DNA from: Flavobacterium sp. ACN6
GTDB lineage: Bacteria; Bacteroidota; Bacteroidia; Flavobacteriales; Flavobacteriaceae
Assembly: GCF_002304005.1 (NCBI RefSeq)
Contig: NZ_MRCQ01000005.1
Coordinates: 248,001 to 312,000, forward strand
DNA: 64,000 nucleotides
Direction of reading: 5' to 3'
Shown here piece after piece: positions 16,445-25,239 of this stretch; the stretch's first letter is position 1, and the number at the start of each line of letters is the position of its first letter. Under the pieces are notes generated by a model, which worked only from the letters and a program-made list of their open reading frames with translations, was not told the origin of the DNA and did not search any database. The translations under genes and the position numbers were made by a program.

Positions 16445-17179
16445 TTAATTCCTACCTTTTTCGTTAAAATACAATTCGTTTAACGGCTCGCTCTGCCAAT
16501 ATTCCTTGGTGTCGACATTTAAAATCGTAAGCGGACCTCTAAAGGCAGCTCCAGTATCAACATTCCAAACGCAGGCTTTGTTTACAGGAACTGTTTTTCC
16601 AATTCGTGTAACAGGAGTGTGCCCAATGTAAACTTCTTTATAAACGCTAAATCTCTTCGGATAGTTTAAGTCATCTTCTTTTAATTTTGGGTCCAAAGAA
16701 AGCGCCGTTTCCCAAAGTGTTCTGTCCCAATAAAATAGTTTAGAAAAATATTCCCATTTTACACCATTTAAATTGGTAAATCCGGCATGAACAAATAAGC
16801 GGTTTTCTTCATCAAGATGGTAATCTTGAAGATTTTCTAAGAATTCGATATGCATTCTTTTTTTGTCTTCTGAAATTTTAGCGTATCCTTCAACCGTTGC
16901 TTTTCCGCCGTGTTTGTACCACATTTCTTCGTCAAAATCATCATGCCTGTTTTCCAGCCAGTCCAATGCCAGCTGATCATGATTTCCTCTTATGCAGATG
17001 CAGTTCTGTTTGCTTTTTAAATCAATCAAATAGTCAATTACTTCAACAGACTGACTCCAGCCGTCAACGTAATCGCCCAAAAAAATTAGAGTATCTTCTG
17101 TAGTAACCTCGGCTCTTTTCATCACTTGTTCAAGAGCAAGTAATCCGCCGTGAATGTCACCTATAACAAATGTTCGCAT
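16445..17179 (-). CDS. Metallophosphoesterase (serine/threonine phosphatase-like)
   Basis: A 244-residue calcineurin-type phosphoesterase. The motifs are in order: GDIHG near residue 8, GDYVDG near 50, GNHDQ near 82, a central His in FVHAG, and GHTPVTR near 200. These residues hold the dinuclear metal centre. It resembles the bacterial PrpA/ApaH-like group. Substrate (phosphoprotein, dinucleoside polyphosphate or other) cannot be told from sequence. It is divergently arranged from the polymerase IV gene. No signal peptide, so cytosolic. Confidence 0.9.
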   Translation of the reverse strand: MRTFVIGDIHGGLLALEQVMKRAEVTTEDTLIFLGDYVDGWSQSVEVIDYLIDLKSKQNCICIRGNHDQLALDWLENRHDDFDEEMWYKHGGKATVEGYAKISEDKKRMHIEFLENLQDYHLDEENRLFVHAGFTNLNGVKWEYFSKLFYWDRTLWETALSLDPKLKEDDLNYPKRFSVYKEVYIGHTPVTRIGKTVPVNKACVWNVDTGAAFRGPLTILNVDTKEYWQSEPLNELYFNEKGRN

Positions 17180-17306
17180 TATTTAATTTTTCGAGTAGAA
17201 GAACAAAAATAGAAAGAATAATCGGTTTGAACTCATCGAATTTATATTCTTTAAAGATTGATATTATTTATAACTATTTGAAGCACTTTTTTATTGCTTT
17301 ACTTTT

Positions 17307-17314
17307 TAAATTTG
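17307..17314 (+). promoter_or_regulatory. Promoter -7 box (TAAATTTG) immediately upstream of the polymerase IV start
   Basis: An exact TAnnTTTG box that ends five bases before the ATG. With usual spacing, transcription would begin at or next to the start codon and give a leaderless mRNA. Confidence 0.55.
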
Positions 17315-17318
17315 TGGC

Positions 17319-18401
17319 ATGTCTGAAACACCGTCATATCGCAAAATTATTCACATCGACATGGATGCTTTTTACGCATCTGTAGAGCAGATGGATAATC
17401 CTGATCTGCGCGGAAAACCGGTTGCAGTCGGCGGATCAGAAAATAGGGGAGTGGTTTCGGCAGCAAGTTATGAGGCGCGAAAATTTGGTGTTCGAAGTGC
17501 CATCAGCGGTGTTTTGGCGAAGAGATATTGTCCCGAGATAATCTTTGTCCGTCCGAGATTTGACCGCTACAAAGAGATTTCTTCTAAAATTCATAAAATT
17601 TTCCACGATTATACCGATTTAGTTGAGCCTCTTTCGCTTGACGAAGCTTATTTGGATGTTACTCAGAATAAAAAAGGGAACCCGAGTGCGAGTTTATTGG
17701 CAGAGGAAATTCGGTTAAGAATTTTTAATGAAGTTGGTTTAACAGCTTCTGCAGGTATTTCTGTAAATAAATTTGTGGCTAAAATTGCCAGCGACTACAA
17801 TAAACCAAACGGACAGAAAACGGTAAATCCTGATGAAGTAGAATCTTTTTTGGAAGAATTGCCGATTCGTAAATTCTATGGAGTAGGGAAAGTTACCACA
17901 GAAAAGATGTATCAGCTCGGAATTTTTACCGGAACAGATTTAAAAAGCAAATCTCTGGAGTTTCTAGAAAAACACTTCGGAAAATCGGGTGCATTTTATT
18001 ATAATGTTGTTCGTGGCATTCACAATAGTGAAGTGAAATCGTCTAGAATTACTAAATCTGTCGCCGCAGAACATACTTTTGATGTGAATCTTTCTTCTGA
18101 AATTTTTATGATGGAACAGTTAGATAGAATTGCGACTTCATTGGAAAAGCGTTTGAAAAAGCACAATATCTCTGGTAAAACGATAACGTTGAAAATTAAA
18201 TACAGTGATTTTTCGCAGCAGACCAGGAGCAAAACCCTGCCTTATTTTATTTCAGACAAAAGCTTGATTATGGAAAATGTTGAAGAATTATTATATCAGG
18301 AAAAAATGAAAGATTCTGTGAGACTGCTCGGAATTTCGCTGAGTAATTTAAATACTGAAATTAAAAAAGCAGTTGTTGTGCAGTTAAAATTTACTTTTTA
18401 A
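17319..18401 (+). CDS. dinB: DNA polymerase IV (Y-family)
   Basis: A 360-residue translesion polymerase. The catalytic motifs are HIDMDAFYASVEQ near residue 13 and SLDEAYLDVT near 106, supplying the three carboxylates. GKPVAVGG and an SYEARKFGVRSAI segment are typical of the palm and fingers. Helix-hairpin-helix (FYGVGKVTTEKMYQLGIFTG) and little-finger regions follow. It lacks an obvious C-terminal QLxLF clamp-binding motif, although the end (AVVVQLKFTF) resembles a degenerate one (QLKFTF). It bypasses damaged bases and is normally damage-induced. No LexA-like operator was recognised. A -7 box abuts the start codon. Confidence 0.95.
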   Translation: MSETPSYRKIIHIDMDAFYASVEQMDNPDLRGKPVAVGGSENRGVVSAASYEARKFGVRSAISGVLAKRYCPEIIFVRPRFDRYKEISSKIHKIFHDYTDLVEPLSLDEAYLDVTQNKKGNPSASLLAEEIRLRIFNEVGLTASAGISVNKFVAKIASDYNKPNGQKTVNPDEVESFLEELPIRKFYGVGKVTTEKMYQLGIFTGTDLKSKSLEFLEKHFGKSGAFYYNVVRGIHNSEVKSSRITKSVAAEHTFDVNLSSEIFMMEQLDRIATSLEKRLKKHNISGKTITLKIKYSDFSQQTRSKTLPYFISDKSLIMENVEELLYQEKMKDSVRLLGISLSNLNTEIKKAVVVQLKFTF

Positions 18402-18500
18402 AAATAGATTTAACATTGATATTAACGTATTCCTTAACCAATAACGGGCTTTTTAAATTATCTTTGAATAAAGATTTGTTGACGATCTAAATCATTTAAT

Positions 18501-19001
18501 ATGAAAAGTACAGGCTCTGATGATTTTTTACAACGAAATTCAGTTCCAATTTTAGCTTGGGATTTTCACTATGAGTATGTAAATGAACTAAAGGCATTAA
18601 CTGCCGATTTGAAAAAAGTAAATGAGATTGCAAATGAGTTTACTTGGGACGAAGCAAAGCTAAATATCGAGGAAAGAATGAAAGAAGAAGTAGTTCTGGT
18701 TACAGATTTAGAATTAAAAATAGTTTTCGCTTCCAGCGGTATAAAAAAGATGACGGGATACAAAGCAGAAGAAATCCTTGGCAAGACACCCAAAATGTTT
18801 CAAGGTTCCGCAACTTCTAAAAAGGATTTAAAAGAAATAGGTGAAGCTGTAAAAAAGAAAATTCCTTTTGAAAAAACGCTGGATAATTATAGAAAAAACG
18901 GAAATACGTATAAATGTAAAATAAATGCTTTTCCTGTATTTAATTTAAATGGCGAAGTATCACATTTTATCGCTTTTGAGAAGCAGGATTTAAGTGCTTA
19001 A
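18501..19001 (+). CDS. Single PAS-domain protein
   Basis: A 166-residue protein. The N-terminal third is helical and charged. A PAS domain spans about 60-165 (VLVTDLELKIVFASSGIKKMTGYKAEEILGKTPKMFQG, then FPVFNLNGEVSHFIAFEKQ). There is no kinase, GGDEF or HTH output domain, so it would act through partner proteins. The GKTPKMFQG block is the type seen in PAS domains that bind flavin or small ligands, but the flavin-binding Cys motif NCRFLQ is absent. The partner is unknown; the neighbours do not suggest one. Confidence 0.85.
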   Translation: MKSTGSDDFLQRNSVPILAWDFHYEYVNELKALTADLKKVNEIANEFTWDEAKLNIEERMKEEVVLVTDLELKIVFASSGIKKMTGYKAEEILGKTPKMFQGSATSKKDLKEIGEAVKKKIPFEKTLDNYRKNGNTYKCKINAFPVFNLNGEVSHFIAFEKQDLSA

Positions 19002-19004
19002 TTT

Positions 19005-19115
19005 GCCCTAAGGCGCTAAGGTACAAAGTTTCTAAAATAAAAAAAACCGCAAATAGAGCGGTTTTTTTTTATTCTTTATATAATGTCTCAAACATAGCGT
19101 CTTAGCGCCTTAGCG
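19005..19115. repeat. Inverted word repeat (CTAAGGCGCTAAGG / CTTAGCGCCTTAG) around a terminator
   Basis: CCTAAGGCGCTAAGG (about 19008-19022) on the left and TCTTAGCGCCTTAGCGG (about 19099-19115) on the right are inverted to each other. They flank the terminator between the converging PAS and fumarase genes. Confidence 0.75.
19041..19072. terminator. Bidirectional terminator between the PAS and fumarase genes
   Basis: AAAAAACCGC and GCGGTTTTTT arms with a 7-base loop and T-run. It serves both converging genes. Confidence 0.9.
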
Positions 19116-19125
19116 GCCAAAAAAC

Positions 19126-20730
19126 TTATAAATTAGCAAAAAAATCATTTCCCTTATCATCGGTAATAATGAATGCTGGGAAATCTTTTACGGTGATTTT
19201 ACGAACAGCTTCCATTCCTAATTCTTCAAAATCAACAACTTCTACTTTAAGAATATTATCTTGAGCCAAAATAGCAGCTGGCCCTCCAATAGAACCTAGG
19301 TAGAATCCGCCGTATTTGTGGCAGGCATCAGTAACTTGTTTGGTTCGGTTTCCTTTTGCCAGCATAATCATGCTTCCGCCATTTTTTTGGAATTCATCCA
19401 CATAAACGTCCATACGTCCTGCTGTTGTTGGTCCGAAACTTCCAGAAGCCATTCCGTCTGGAGTTTTTGCTGGACCAGCGTAGTAAACTGGGTGATTTTT
19501 GAAATAATCAGGCATTGGTTTTCCAGCGTCTAACAATTCTTTAATTTTTGCGTGAGCTATATCGCGGGCAACAATTACAGTTCCGTTTAGTTTTAAACGC
19601 GTTTTAACTGGATATTGAGATAGTTTAGCTAAAATATCCGCCATTGGCTGATCTAAATCAATTTCTACAGGCGCTTCTAAATGCGGTGCTGTTTCGGGTA
19701 AAAATTGTTTCGGATTTACCTCTAATTGTTCAACGAAAATTCCGTCTTTGGTAATTTTCCCCTTAATATTTCTATCTGCAGAACAAGAAACCCCTAATCC
19801 AACTGGACAAGAAGCTGCGTGACGCGGTAAACGAATTACACGAACATCGTGTGTAAAATATTTTCCTCCAAATTGAGCGCCAATAGCACTTTCCTGACAG
19901 ATTTTTTGAACACGTTCTTCCCATTCTAAATCACGGAAAGCTTGTCCAGACATATTTCCTGATGTTGGAAGGTGGTCGTAATATCCTGCTGAAGCTTTTT
20001 TAACAGCGCTGAGGTTTGCTTCTGCAGAAGTACCGCCAATAACTAAAGCTAAGTGGTATGGAGGACAGGCAGAAGTTCCTAAATCTTTGATTTTTGTGCG
20101 AATGAATTCATCTAACGATTTTTCATTCAATAAAGATTTTGTCTGCTGGTATAAATAAGTTTTGTTTGCAGATCCTCCTCCTTTTGCCATAAACAAAAAG
20201 TCGTAAGAAGTTCCTTTTTTGGCATAAATATCAATTTGAGCCGGAAGATTTGATCCTGAATTTTTTTCTTCAAACATCGAAATCGGAACAATCTGCGAAT
20301 AACGTAAGTTTCTTTTTTGGTATGTATTAAAAATCCCTCGGCTTAGCCATTCTGCGTCATCAACACCTGTAAAGATGCTTTCCCCTTTTTTAGCCATTAC
20401 AATGGCAGTTCCCGTATCCTGGCAGCTTGGAAGTTGTCCTTCGGCAGCAACAGAAGCATTTTGAAGTAAATTATACGCCACAAAACGATCATTGTCTGTA
20501 GCTTCTGGATCGTCAAGTATTTTTCTTAATTTTTGAAGATGTGTAGTTCTCAGCATGAACGAAACATCTGTTAAAGCTTCTTCTGCTAATAATTCTAAAC
20601 CTTTTGGATCAACAGTTAAAACTTCACGTTCTCCAAATTGTTCCACTTTTACAAAATCTGAGGTGATTTTGCGGTACTGCGTGTCATCCTTTAAGATCGG
20701 GTAAGGATCTTGGTATATAAAATCAATCAT
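19126..20730 (-). CDS. Class I fumarate hydratase ([4Fe-4S])
   Basis: A 534-residue single-chain class I fumarase with fused alpha and beta parts. The cluster cysteines lie in [22 protein letters not shown] and [10 protein letters not shown]. The C-terminal domain has [17 protein letters not shown] and [31 protein letters not shown]. It interconverts fumarate and malate in the TCA cycle and is oxygen-sensitive through its labile cluster. A TAAATTTG -7 box is present on the minus strand (20746-20753), giving a short leader. The start ATG is unambiguous. Confidence 0.95.
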   Translation of the reverse strand: MIDFIYQDPYPILKDDTQYRKITSDFVKVEQFGEREVLTVDPKGLELLAEEALTDVSFMLRTTHLQKLRKILDDPEATDNDRFVAYNLLQNASVAAEGQLPSCQDTGTAIVMAKKGESIFTGVDDAEWLSRGIFNTYQKRNLRYSQIVPISMFEEKNSGSNLPAQIDIYAKKGTSYDFLFMAKGGGSANKTYLYQQTKSLLNEKSLDEFIRTKIKDLGTSACPPYHLALVIGGTSAEANLSAVKKASAGYYDHLPTSGNMSGQAFRDLEWEERVQKICQESAIGAQFGGKYFTHDVRVIRLPRHAASCPVGLGVSCSADRNIKGKITKDGIFVEQLEVNPKQFLPETAPHLEAPVEIDLDQPMADILAKLSQYPVKTRLKLNGTVIVARDIAHAKIKELLDAGKPMPDYFKNHPVYYAGPAKTPDGMASGSFGPTTAGRMDVYVDEFQKNGGSMIMLAKGNRTKQVTDACHKYGGFYLGSIGGPAAILAQDNILKVEVVDFEELGMEAVRKITVKDFPAFIITDDKGNDFFANL

Positions 20731-20803
20731 TGTTTTGTTTTTTTACAAATTTAGAAATTATTTACCTAAGAAAGAATTTGAATAAGGTTTTGGAAACAGT
20801 TTA

Positions 20804-21550
20804 TTACTGACTGTTAAATTGATCAAATGTCATCTTTTTTTCAAAGTATGATTTGTCTTTTGCAGATAATAATCTCTTACTCCATTGGTTTCCTTTTAAC
20901 TCAAACGAAATTGAATCTGAATGCGTTACGATTCCCATATCGGGATTTTCATCTTCGTCTGCCGGCATAAATGCAACAGTTTTGCAATAAAAAGATTTAG
21001 GGTCAGAAGTCTTAGATGGGTTTGCTATTTCAAGCCAGCTTCCCCAGCCGCTGTCTGACATTGTTTTCCATTCATGCACCAATTGTAAAGTATTGTTTTT
21101 TAAATAATACAAGTAATTATCGTGTGTATAGCCACAAGCTGGATATCCAACTGAGATTTGGACAAATGGAGAATTTTTAGAAGTTTCAGATGTTAATCCG
21201 TAAGATGCTACCCATTCTGATCCTTTATCAAAACTTTTAATGGCAATTTTTGAGGATGCCGTTTTCTTTTTATTTTGATAAAAATCCAATCGATATTTTA
21301 CATAAACAATGCTGTCTTCATCTGCTTTCTGCTCCAGTAGATTAGCTAAAATATAATCTTTAGAAGATTGGTCTTCGTTTACATAAATTGCTACTGTATC
21401 GGTTTTAATAACTTTTTCGTCTGCCGAATCATCAGTTTCAATCGAAATTTCTTGTGCTGCAGGCAATTCTGCAATTGTTTCTGCTTCTGTAGTTTTTGCT
21501 TTTTGGCATCCGATTATAAGCAGGGAGAAGAAAAGGGTCTGAATTTTCAT
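20804..21550 (-). CDS. Predicted lipoprotein, unknown function
   Basis: A 248-residue protein with an SPase II signal (MKIQTLFFSLLIIGC, Cys15). After an acidic linker the body is beta-rich with conserved-looking aromatic and glycine pairs (GYPACGYTHDNYLYYLKNNTLQLVHEWKTMSDSGWGSWLEI). It starts 16 bases after the stop of the upstream gene, so the two form an operon. If the upstream gene is a TNT-like enzyme, this could be an associated envelope protein, but I have no direct evidence. No family recognised. Confidence 0.75.
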   Translation of the reverse strand: MKIQTLFFSLLIIGCQKAKTTEAETIAELPAAQEISIETDDSADEKVIKTDTVAIYVNEDQSSKDYILANLLEQKADEDSIVYVKYRLDFYQNKKKTASSKIAIKSFDKGSEWVASYGLTSETSKNSPFVQISVGYPACGYTHDNYLYYLKNNTLQLVHEWKTMSDSGWGSWLEIANPSKTSDPKSFYCKTVAFMPADEDENPDMGIVTHSDSISFELKGNQWSKRLLSAKDKSYFEKKMTFDQFNSQ

Positions 21551-21566
21551 GATGGTAAAGTGGTAT

Positions 21567-22244
21567 TTATTCTAGGGATAAAACTAAAAGTTTCTTTTTT
21601 TGATAAAGTGCTGCCAGTGATATTTTTTCTCCATTTAAGAAGAAAAGCTGATCTTCGAATTTGACTTCTTTAGGATCGATTAAAAAGCAGTAATTATCAC
21701 GGTCATTGAGAACGCCGAGATTGTCATAATTCAATTCTACAATTTTAACGTAATTGATAATATTGAGTTTATGGGCTTCTTCTAATGTAACAGGAGTTGA
21801 TTCATCGTATCTAAAAAAGAATTTTTCGCCGCCACCGGGCATTCCAAACCAAGGCATTGCTTTTCCTGAGACCAGATCGATATAATCTGGAGCTTCATTG
21901 ATAACAAATAGTTTTTGATCCATTGTTTCAAAGAATTCTGGAAGAGATTTGTTTTCAAAAGCTTCTTTCTCCTGCCAAAAATAGATTCCTTGATTTTGCC
22001 AGGAAGGATTTTGAAGATCTTTGACAGTCGTTGCATCGGAGTAATGCATATACAATTCACGAGGCATAAAAGTCAAGATAGAATCGTTTATGAGCCAGTC
22101 AATTTTATTGGGTTCAAAACTATTTGTTTCAGGCGCAGTATTTTCAGCAGGTTGAGCTTCTTCGGTAAATTGAATCGAATTGTCAGGCTGCTTCTGCTCC
22201 AAATTTTCAGTTTCCTTTTTTTTATTAAAAAACCATTTAAACAT
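21567..22244 (-). CDS. Unknown protein with a possible TNT-like segment
   Basis: A 225-residue cytosolic protein: a basic N-terminus (MFKWFFNKKKETE), an acidic Pro/Glu linker, then a compact domain from about residue 50. The segment GKAMPWFGMPGGGEKFFFR resembles the PWFGQPGGGxQ block of the TNT NAD-glycohydrolase domain (as in CpnT), with Q replaced by M and the later Gln replaced by Lys. The rest of the domain aligns poorly to what I remember. No secretion signal or secretion-system fusion is present. This is a weak call; it may be an unrelated conserved Bacteroidota protein. Confidence 0.7.
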   Translation of the reverse strand: MFKWFFNKKKETENLEQKQPDNSIQFTEEAQPAENTAPETNSFEPNKIDWLINDSILTFMPRELYMHYSDATTVKDLQNPSWQNQGIYFWQEKEAFENKSLPEFFETMDQKLFVINEAPDYIDLVSGKAMPWFGMPGGGEKFFFRYDESTPVTLEEAHKLNIINYVKIVELNYDNLGVLNDRDNYCFLIDPKEVKFEDQLFFLNGEKISLAALYQKKKLLVLSLE

Positions 22245-22320
22245 ATTGGGGGATATTTAATTGTTTTAATATTTGAAGCCCTAAAGTATAAAATTCTCTG
22301 AGCTTTTTACAGAAAAAGAA

Positions 22321-22371
22321 AAAAAGAAGGCTGGAATTATTAACCGAATAATTCTATTACCTTCTTTTTTA
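22321..22371 (-). terminator. Terminator-like hairpin upstream of the SpmA/B-type gene's end
   Basis: AAAAAGAAGG and CCTTCTTTTT arms around an inner hairpin (GAATTATT/AATAATTC). It lies just beyond the stop of the membrane protein gene on the minus strand. Confidence 0.8.
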
Positions 22372-22399
22372 AATATTTAAATAGTGATTTTTTTATGTT

Positions 22400-23839
22400 T
22401 TAAAAGAACCAAGTAGCAACAAAAATGGCGGTAATAACACAAATTAAGTCTACCAAAAGCATAGTTCCTAAAGCATAACGCGTGTTTTTGATGTTGACCG
22501 AACCAAAATAGACTGCAATTACATAAAACGTACTTTCGGCGCTGCATTGAAAAATACTGCTTAACCGTGCCGTTAATGAATCTGCTCCAAATGTATTCAT
22601 CGAATCAATTAAGAATCCTCTAGATCCAGCCGAACTAAACGGACGAAGCATGGCAACAGGAAGCGCGTTAGTAATTTCTTTGCTTACGCCTAAATTCGAA
22701 AATACAAATCCAATTCCGTCACTGATAATTTCAAATAAACCGCTGTTTCTGAACAATGAAATTGCCACTAACATTCCTAAAACATAAGGAAAAATAGTAA
22801 CTCCGGTTTTGACTCCGTTATTGGCTCCAACAACAAAAGTGTCGAAAACAGTTGTATTTGCGTCTTTAAATTTTTGTTCATTTAAGAACGAAAAAATCAG
22901 CGTAAAAGCAATAATCGCTAATAATATTAATCCCGAAAGGTTAGAAGTAAAGTAATTTTTTCCAATTAAATCCAAATGGTTAACATACATCAATAAACCA
23001 ACAATTGCCGCAATTAAAACCATTAAACCGATGACAAGTGAAGCGCTTCTAAAATTGATTTTTTGTTTGATTCCGACAATCAGGAAAGCGGCAATTGTAC
23101 CAATAAACGAAGTTATTATACAAGGCAGCATTACATCGGCAGGATTTGTTGCATTTGCAGCCGCGCGATAACCAATAATTGAAGTTGCAATTAAAGTCAA
23201 ACCAGAAGCGTGAAGACACATGAACATAATCTGTGCATCACTGGCTCTATCTTTGTCGGGGTTTATTTCCTGTAAACTTTCCATGGCTTTAAGCCCAAAA
23301 GGTGTTGCAGCCGAATCTAATCCCAAGAAATTAGCAGCAAAGTTTAACGTCATGTAGGAAATCGAAGGATGGTTTTTAGGAATACTAGGAAATACTTTTA
23401 CGAATACTGGGCTCAAACCTTTAGCTAATTTTCCAGAAGCCCCAGAAATGATTAAAAGTTCCATTAGTCCGCAGAAAAAAGCTAAATAGGCGATAAGTGG
23501 TAAAATAAGATCAACCAAAGTGCTTTTACAAGTTGGCAGTAAACCATCCGATTTTTGAAGTCCGCTGAAAATTTTTACCGTTTTGTTTTTATAAACGTAA
23601 GTCGTGTCCGCATTCAGCGTATCACGATTGATAATCATGGTTTGATCTGGTGCTTTTTGAATACTGTCTTTGATAAAAGCAGGAAGTTCTTCAACGTATT
23701 TTTCAGATACTAAAACAGGATCATCTTTCTTTCCATTTAAAACAGAATCAATAGTATAAGTATTGGCAGTAAACAAACTGAATACAATAAAAACAATCGA
23801 TGAAATAAAAATCGTTAACCAAAATCTGCTTAATACCAT
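22400..23839 (-). CDS. Fused SpmA/SpmB-type nucleoside-recognition (Gate) membrane protein
   Basis: A 479-residue polytopic membrane protein with about eleven hydrophobic segments. The two halves each carry a Gate-type domain: the first with SISYMTLNFAANFLGLDSAATPFG and the second with ALPVAMLRPFSSAGSRGF. In spore-formers these are separate SpmA and SpmB proteins; fused versions are common in Bacteroidota. Between TM1 and TM2 lies a periplasmic loop of about 90 residues. Substrate is unknown. The 'spore maturation' label reflects ancestry only, since this organism does not sporulate. Confidence 0.9.
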   Translation of the reverse strand: MVLSRFWLTIFISSIVFIVFSLFTANTYTIDSVLNGKKDDPVLVSEKYVEELPAFIKDSIQKAPDQTMIINRDTLNADTTYVYKNKTVKIFSGLQKSDGLLPTCKSTLVDLILPLIAYLAFFCGLMELLIISGASGKLAKGLSPVFVKVFPSIPKNHPSISYMTLNFAANFLGLDSAATPFGLKAMESLQEINPDKDRASDAQIMFMCLHASGLTLIATSIIGYRAAANATNPADVMLPCIITSFIGTIAAFLIVGIKQKINFRSASLVIGLMVLIAAIVGLLMYVNHLDLIGKNYFTSNLSGLILLAIIAFTLIFSFLNEQKFKDANTTVFDTFVVGANNGVKTGVTIFPYVLGMLVAISLFRNSGLFEIISDGIGFVFSNLGVSKEITNALPVAMLRPFSSAGSRGFLIDSMNTFGADSLTARLSSIFQCSAESTFYVIAVYFGSVNIKNTRYALGTMLLVDLICVITAIFVATWFF

Positions 23840-23894
23840 AATTGTAATTTTTTGTAAATGTAATTATTTAGCAATAATAAGCATAAATAATTTA

Positions 23895-24080
23895 TTTAGA
23901 TGCAGCCCCAATTGGGCTAAAAACTTGACGGTGATCATGTTTCTATAAATAATGGCGCTATTTGAGTTTACATAATGTCAATTTTTCTTAGACGACTTTA
24001 CCAATTAAGCCTCAGCGAGGCGAAATGTTTGTAGAAACATGAAAAACGATAGGATTTAAAAGCTCCAGCGGAGCGATATA
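23895..24080. repeat. Cluster of short palindromes (AGCCCCAATTGGGCT, GCCTCAGCGAGGC, GCTCCAGCGGAGC)
   Basis: Three different GC-cored palindromes lie in about 190 bases of otherwise AT-rich spacer, with the tail CGAAATGTTTGTAGAAAC after the second one. This looks like another dispersed palindromic repeat family, distinct from the 3-kb array and from the nested repeat at 56.2 kb. Confidence 0.75.
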
Positions 24081-24093
24081 ATAAACTATAGAT

Positions 24094-25167
24094 TTATTCA
24101 ATAACGATTTTGGTTTCCAGATAATTTTCAAAGCGTTTAATTTCTTTAAACAGAATTGCTTTTTTAGAAGTTTCAGTTTCATTAAAAAACTGCGTTTCTA
24201 TTTTAGCGTGATCTTTTTTAATGGTTCGTTTCCAAGTTCCAATAACTTTTCCATTTTCTAAAATTACTGGTTTGAAAATACCATTTTTAGTAAAAACTTT
24301 CGATTGATCCTCAAGTAAAATGGAAGCCTCACGACTTTTATACGAAATTAAAAACTCATCAAAACCAGCAATAAAATGTACTTTTTCTTTGAAATTATTC
24401 TTGTTACCAGTATCTTTTCCGAGCCAGTATTGCTGATTATCAATGGTAATGCATTCAACATGCAACTTAATTGCATTAATAACAGGTTTGCAAATTGTAA
24501 TTGAAAAACCTGACCATTTAGAAAAATCAGATAAAGTTGCTGGACCACGGCTTTCAAAATAAATCTGCATCAGTTTTGCTAAACCTTCTTCTTGGGTTAA
24601 TGTGGTTTTTGGTTTCGAAACTCTTTCTTCAAGCAGTGCATAAGTATGTTGTTTGCCTTTCATTTTGCCATTGCAGACCAAACCAGCCAATTCAGCATTC
24701 ATCATAATTACTGCCGTCATATAATCGAGACTGGAAGTTTTTTTAATATGAAGTTCCTGCATGATTTCTTCACGCGTGAGATGATTCCCTCCTGATAATA
24801 TTTTTTGAAGATCTGAATTATACGAATCAAGTTTTTTTTGATCAAGCCCATATTTTTCCGCGGCAGGATAAATAAGTTTTTGAACCAATGGACCAGAAAG
24901 ATCTAACATCCAATAAATATCATCGGCAGCAACAAAATGCCAGGTCGGACGCAGTATATGAGTTTTAATGATCTTTCCTGAGTTTACAGCTTCTTCAATT
25001 TCTTTTTCGGTGGCATGACATCGAGAACCAATTGCCCATTTTGCCATCGCATAATCCTGCGCCTGCATAGCACCAAAATGCCTCAAAATTTCTTGGGGTG
25101 AATTGTGGCTTACTTCATCAAGTTTATGAGAAACAAGCCGATGCTGTGCAATTTCAGAATGAGTCAT
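24094..25167 (-). CDS. AlkZ-like winged-helix DNA glycosylase family protein
   Basis: A 357-residue HTH_42/DUF1006 protein from the ATG at 25167 (MTHSEIAQHRL). An upstream in-frame ATG at 25215 would add 16 residues encoded in repeat-like DNA, so it is rejected. The catalytic QxQ motif of AlkZ-type glycosylases is present at Gln35-Ala-Gln37 (GAMQAQDYAMAKW); the YcaQ group has QxD instead. AlkZ proteins unhook alkylated bases and interstrand crosslinks. Three tandem winged-helix-like regions would fill the rest. The lesion specificity is unknown. It lies upstream on the same strand as an exonuclease and near ogt, which supports a repair role. Confidence 0.85.
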   Translation of the reverse strand: MTHSEIAQHRLVSHKLDEVSHNSPQEILRHFGAMQAQDYAMAKWAIGSRCHATEKEIEEAVNSGKIIKTHILRPTWHFVAADDIYWMLDLSGPLVQKLIYPAAEKYGLDQKKLDSYNSDLQKILSGGNHLTREEIMQELHIKKTSSLDYMTAVIMMNAELAGLVCNGKMKGKQHTYALLEERVSKPKTTLTQEEGLAKLMQIYFESRGPATLSDFSKWSGFSITICKPVINAIKLHVECITIDNQQYWLGKDTGNKNNFKEKVHFIAGFDEFLISYKSREASILLEDQSKVFTKNGIFKPVILENGKVIGTWKRTIKKDHAKIETQFFNETETSKKAILFKEIKRFENYLETKIVIE

Positions 25168-25239
25168 GTCAAAAAAATTAAAGATTATTAATTTAAAACC
25201 TCTGTCCCTCTGCAACTTTGAACCTTTGTGCCTTAAAAA

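Noticed and set aside
25168..25215. Longer AlkZ-like start at ATG 25215
   Set aside because: The 16 extra residues are encoded in repeat-like sequence, and the family normally begins near the MTHSEIAQHRL segment.
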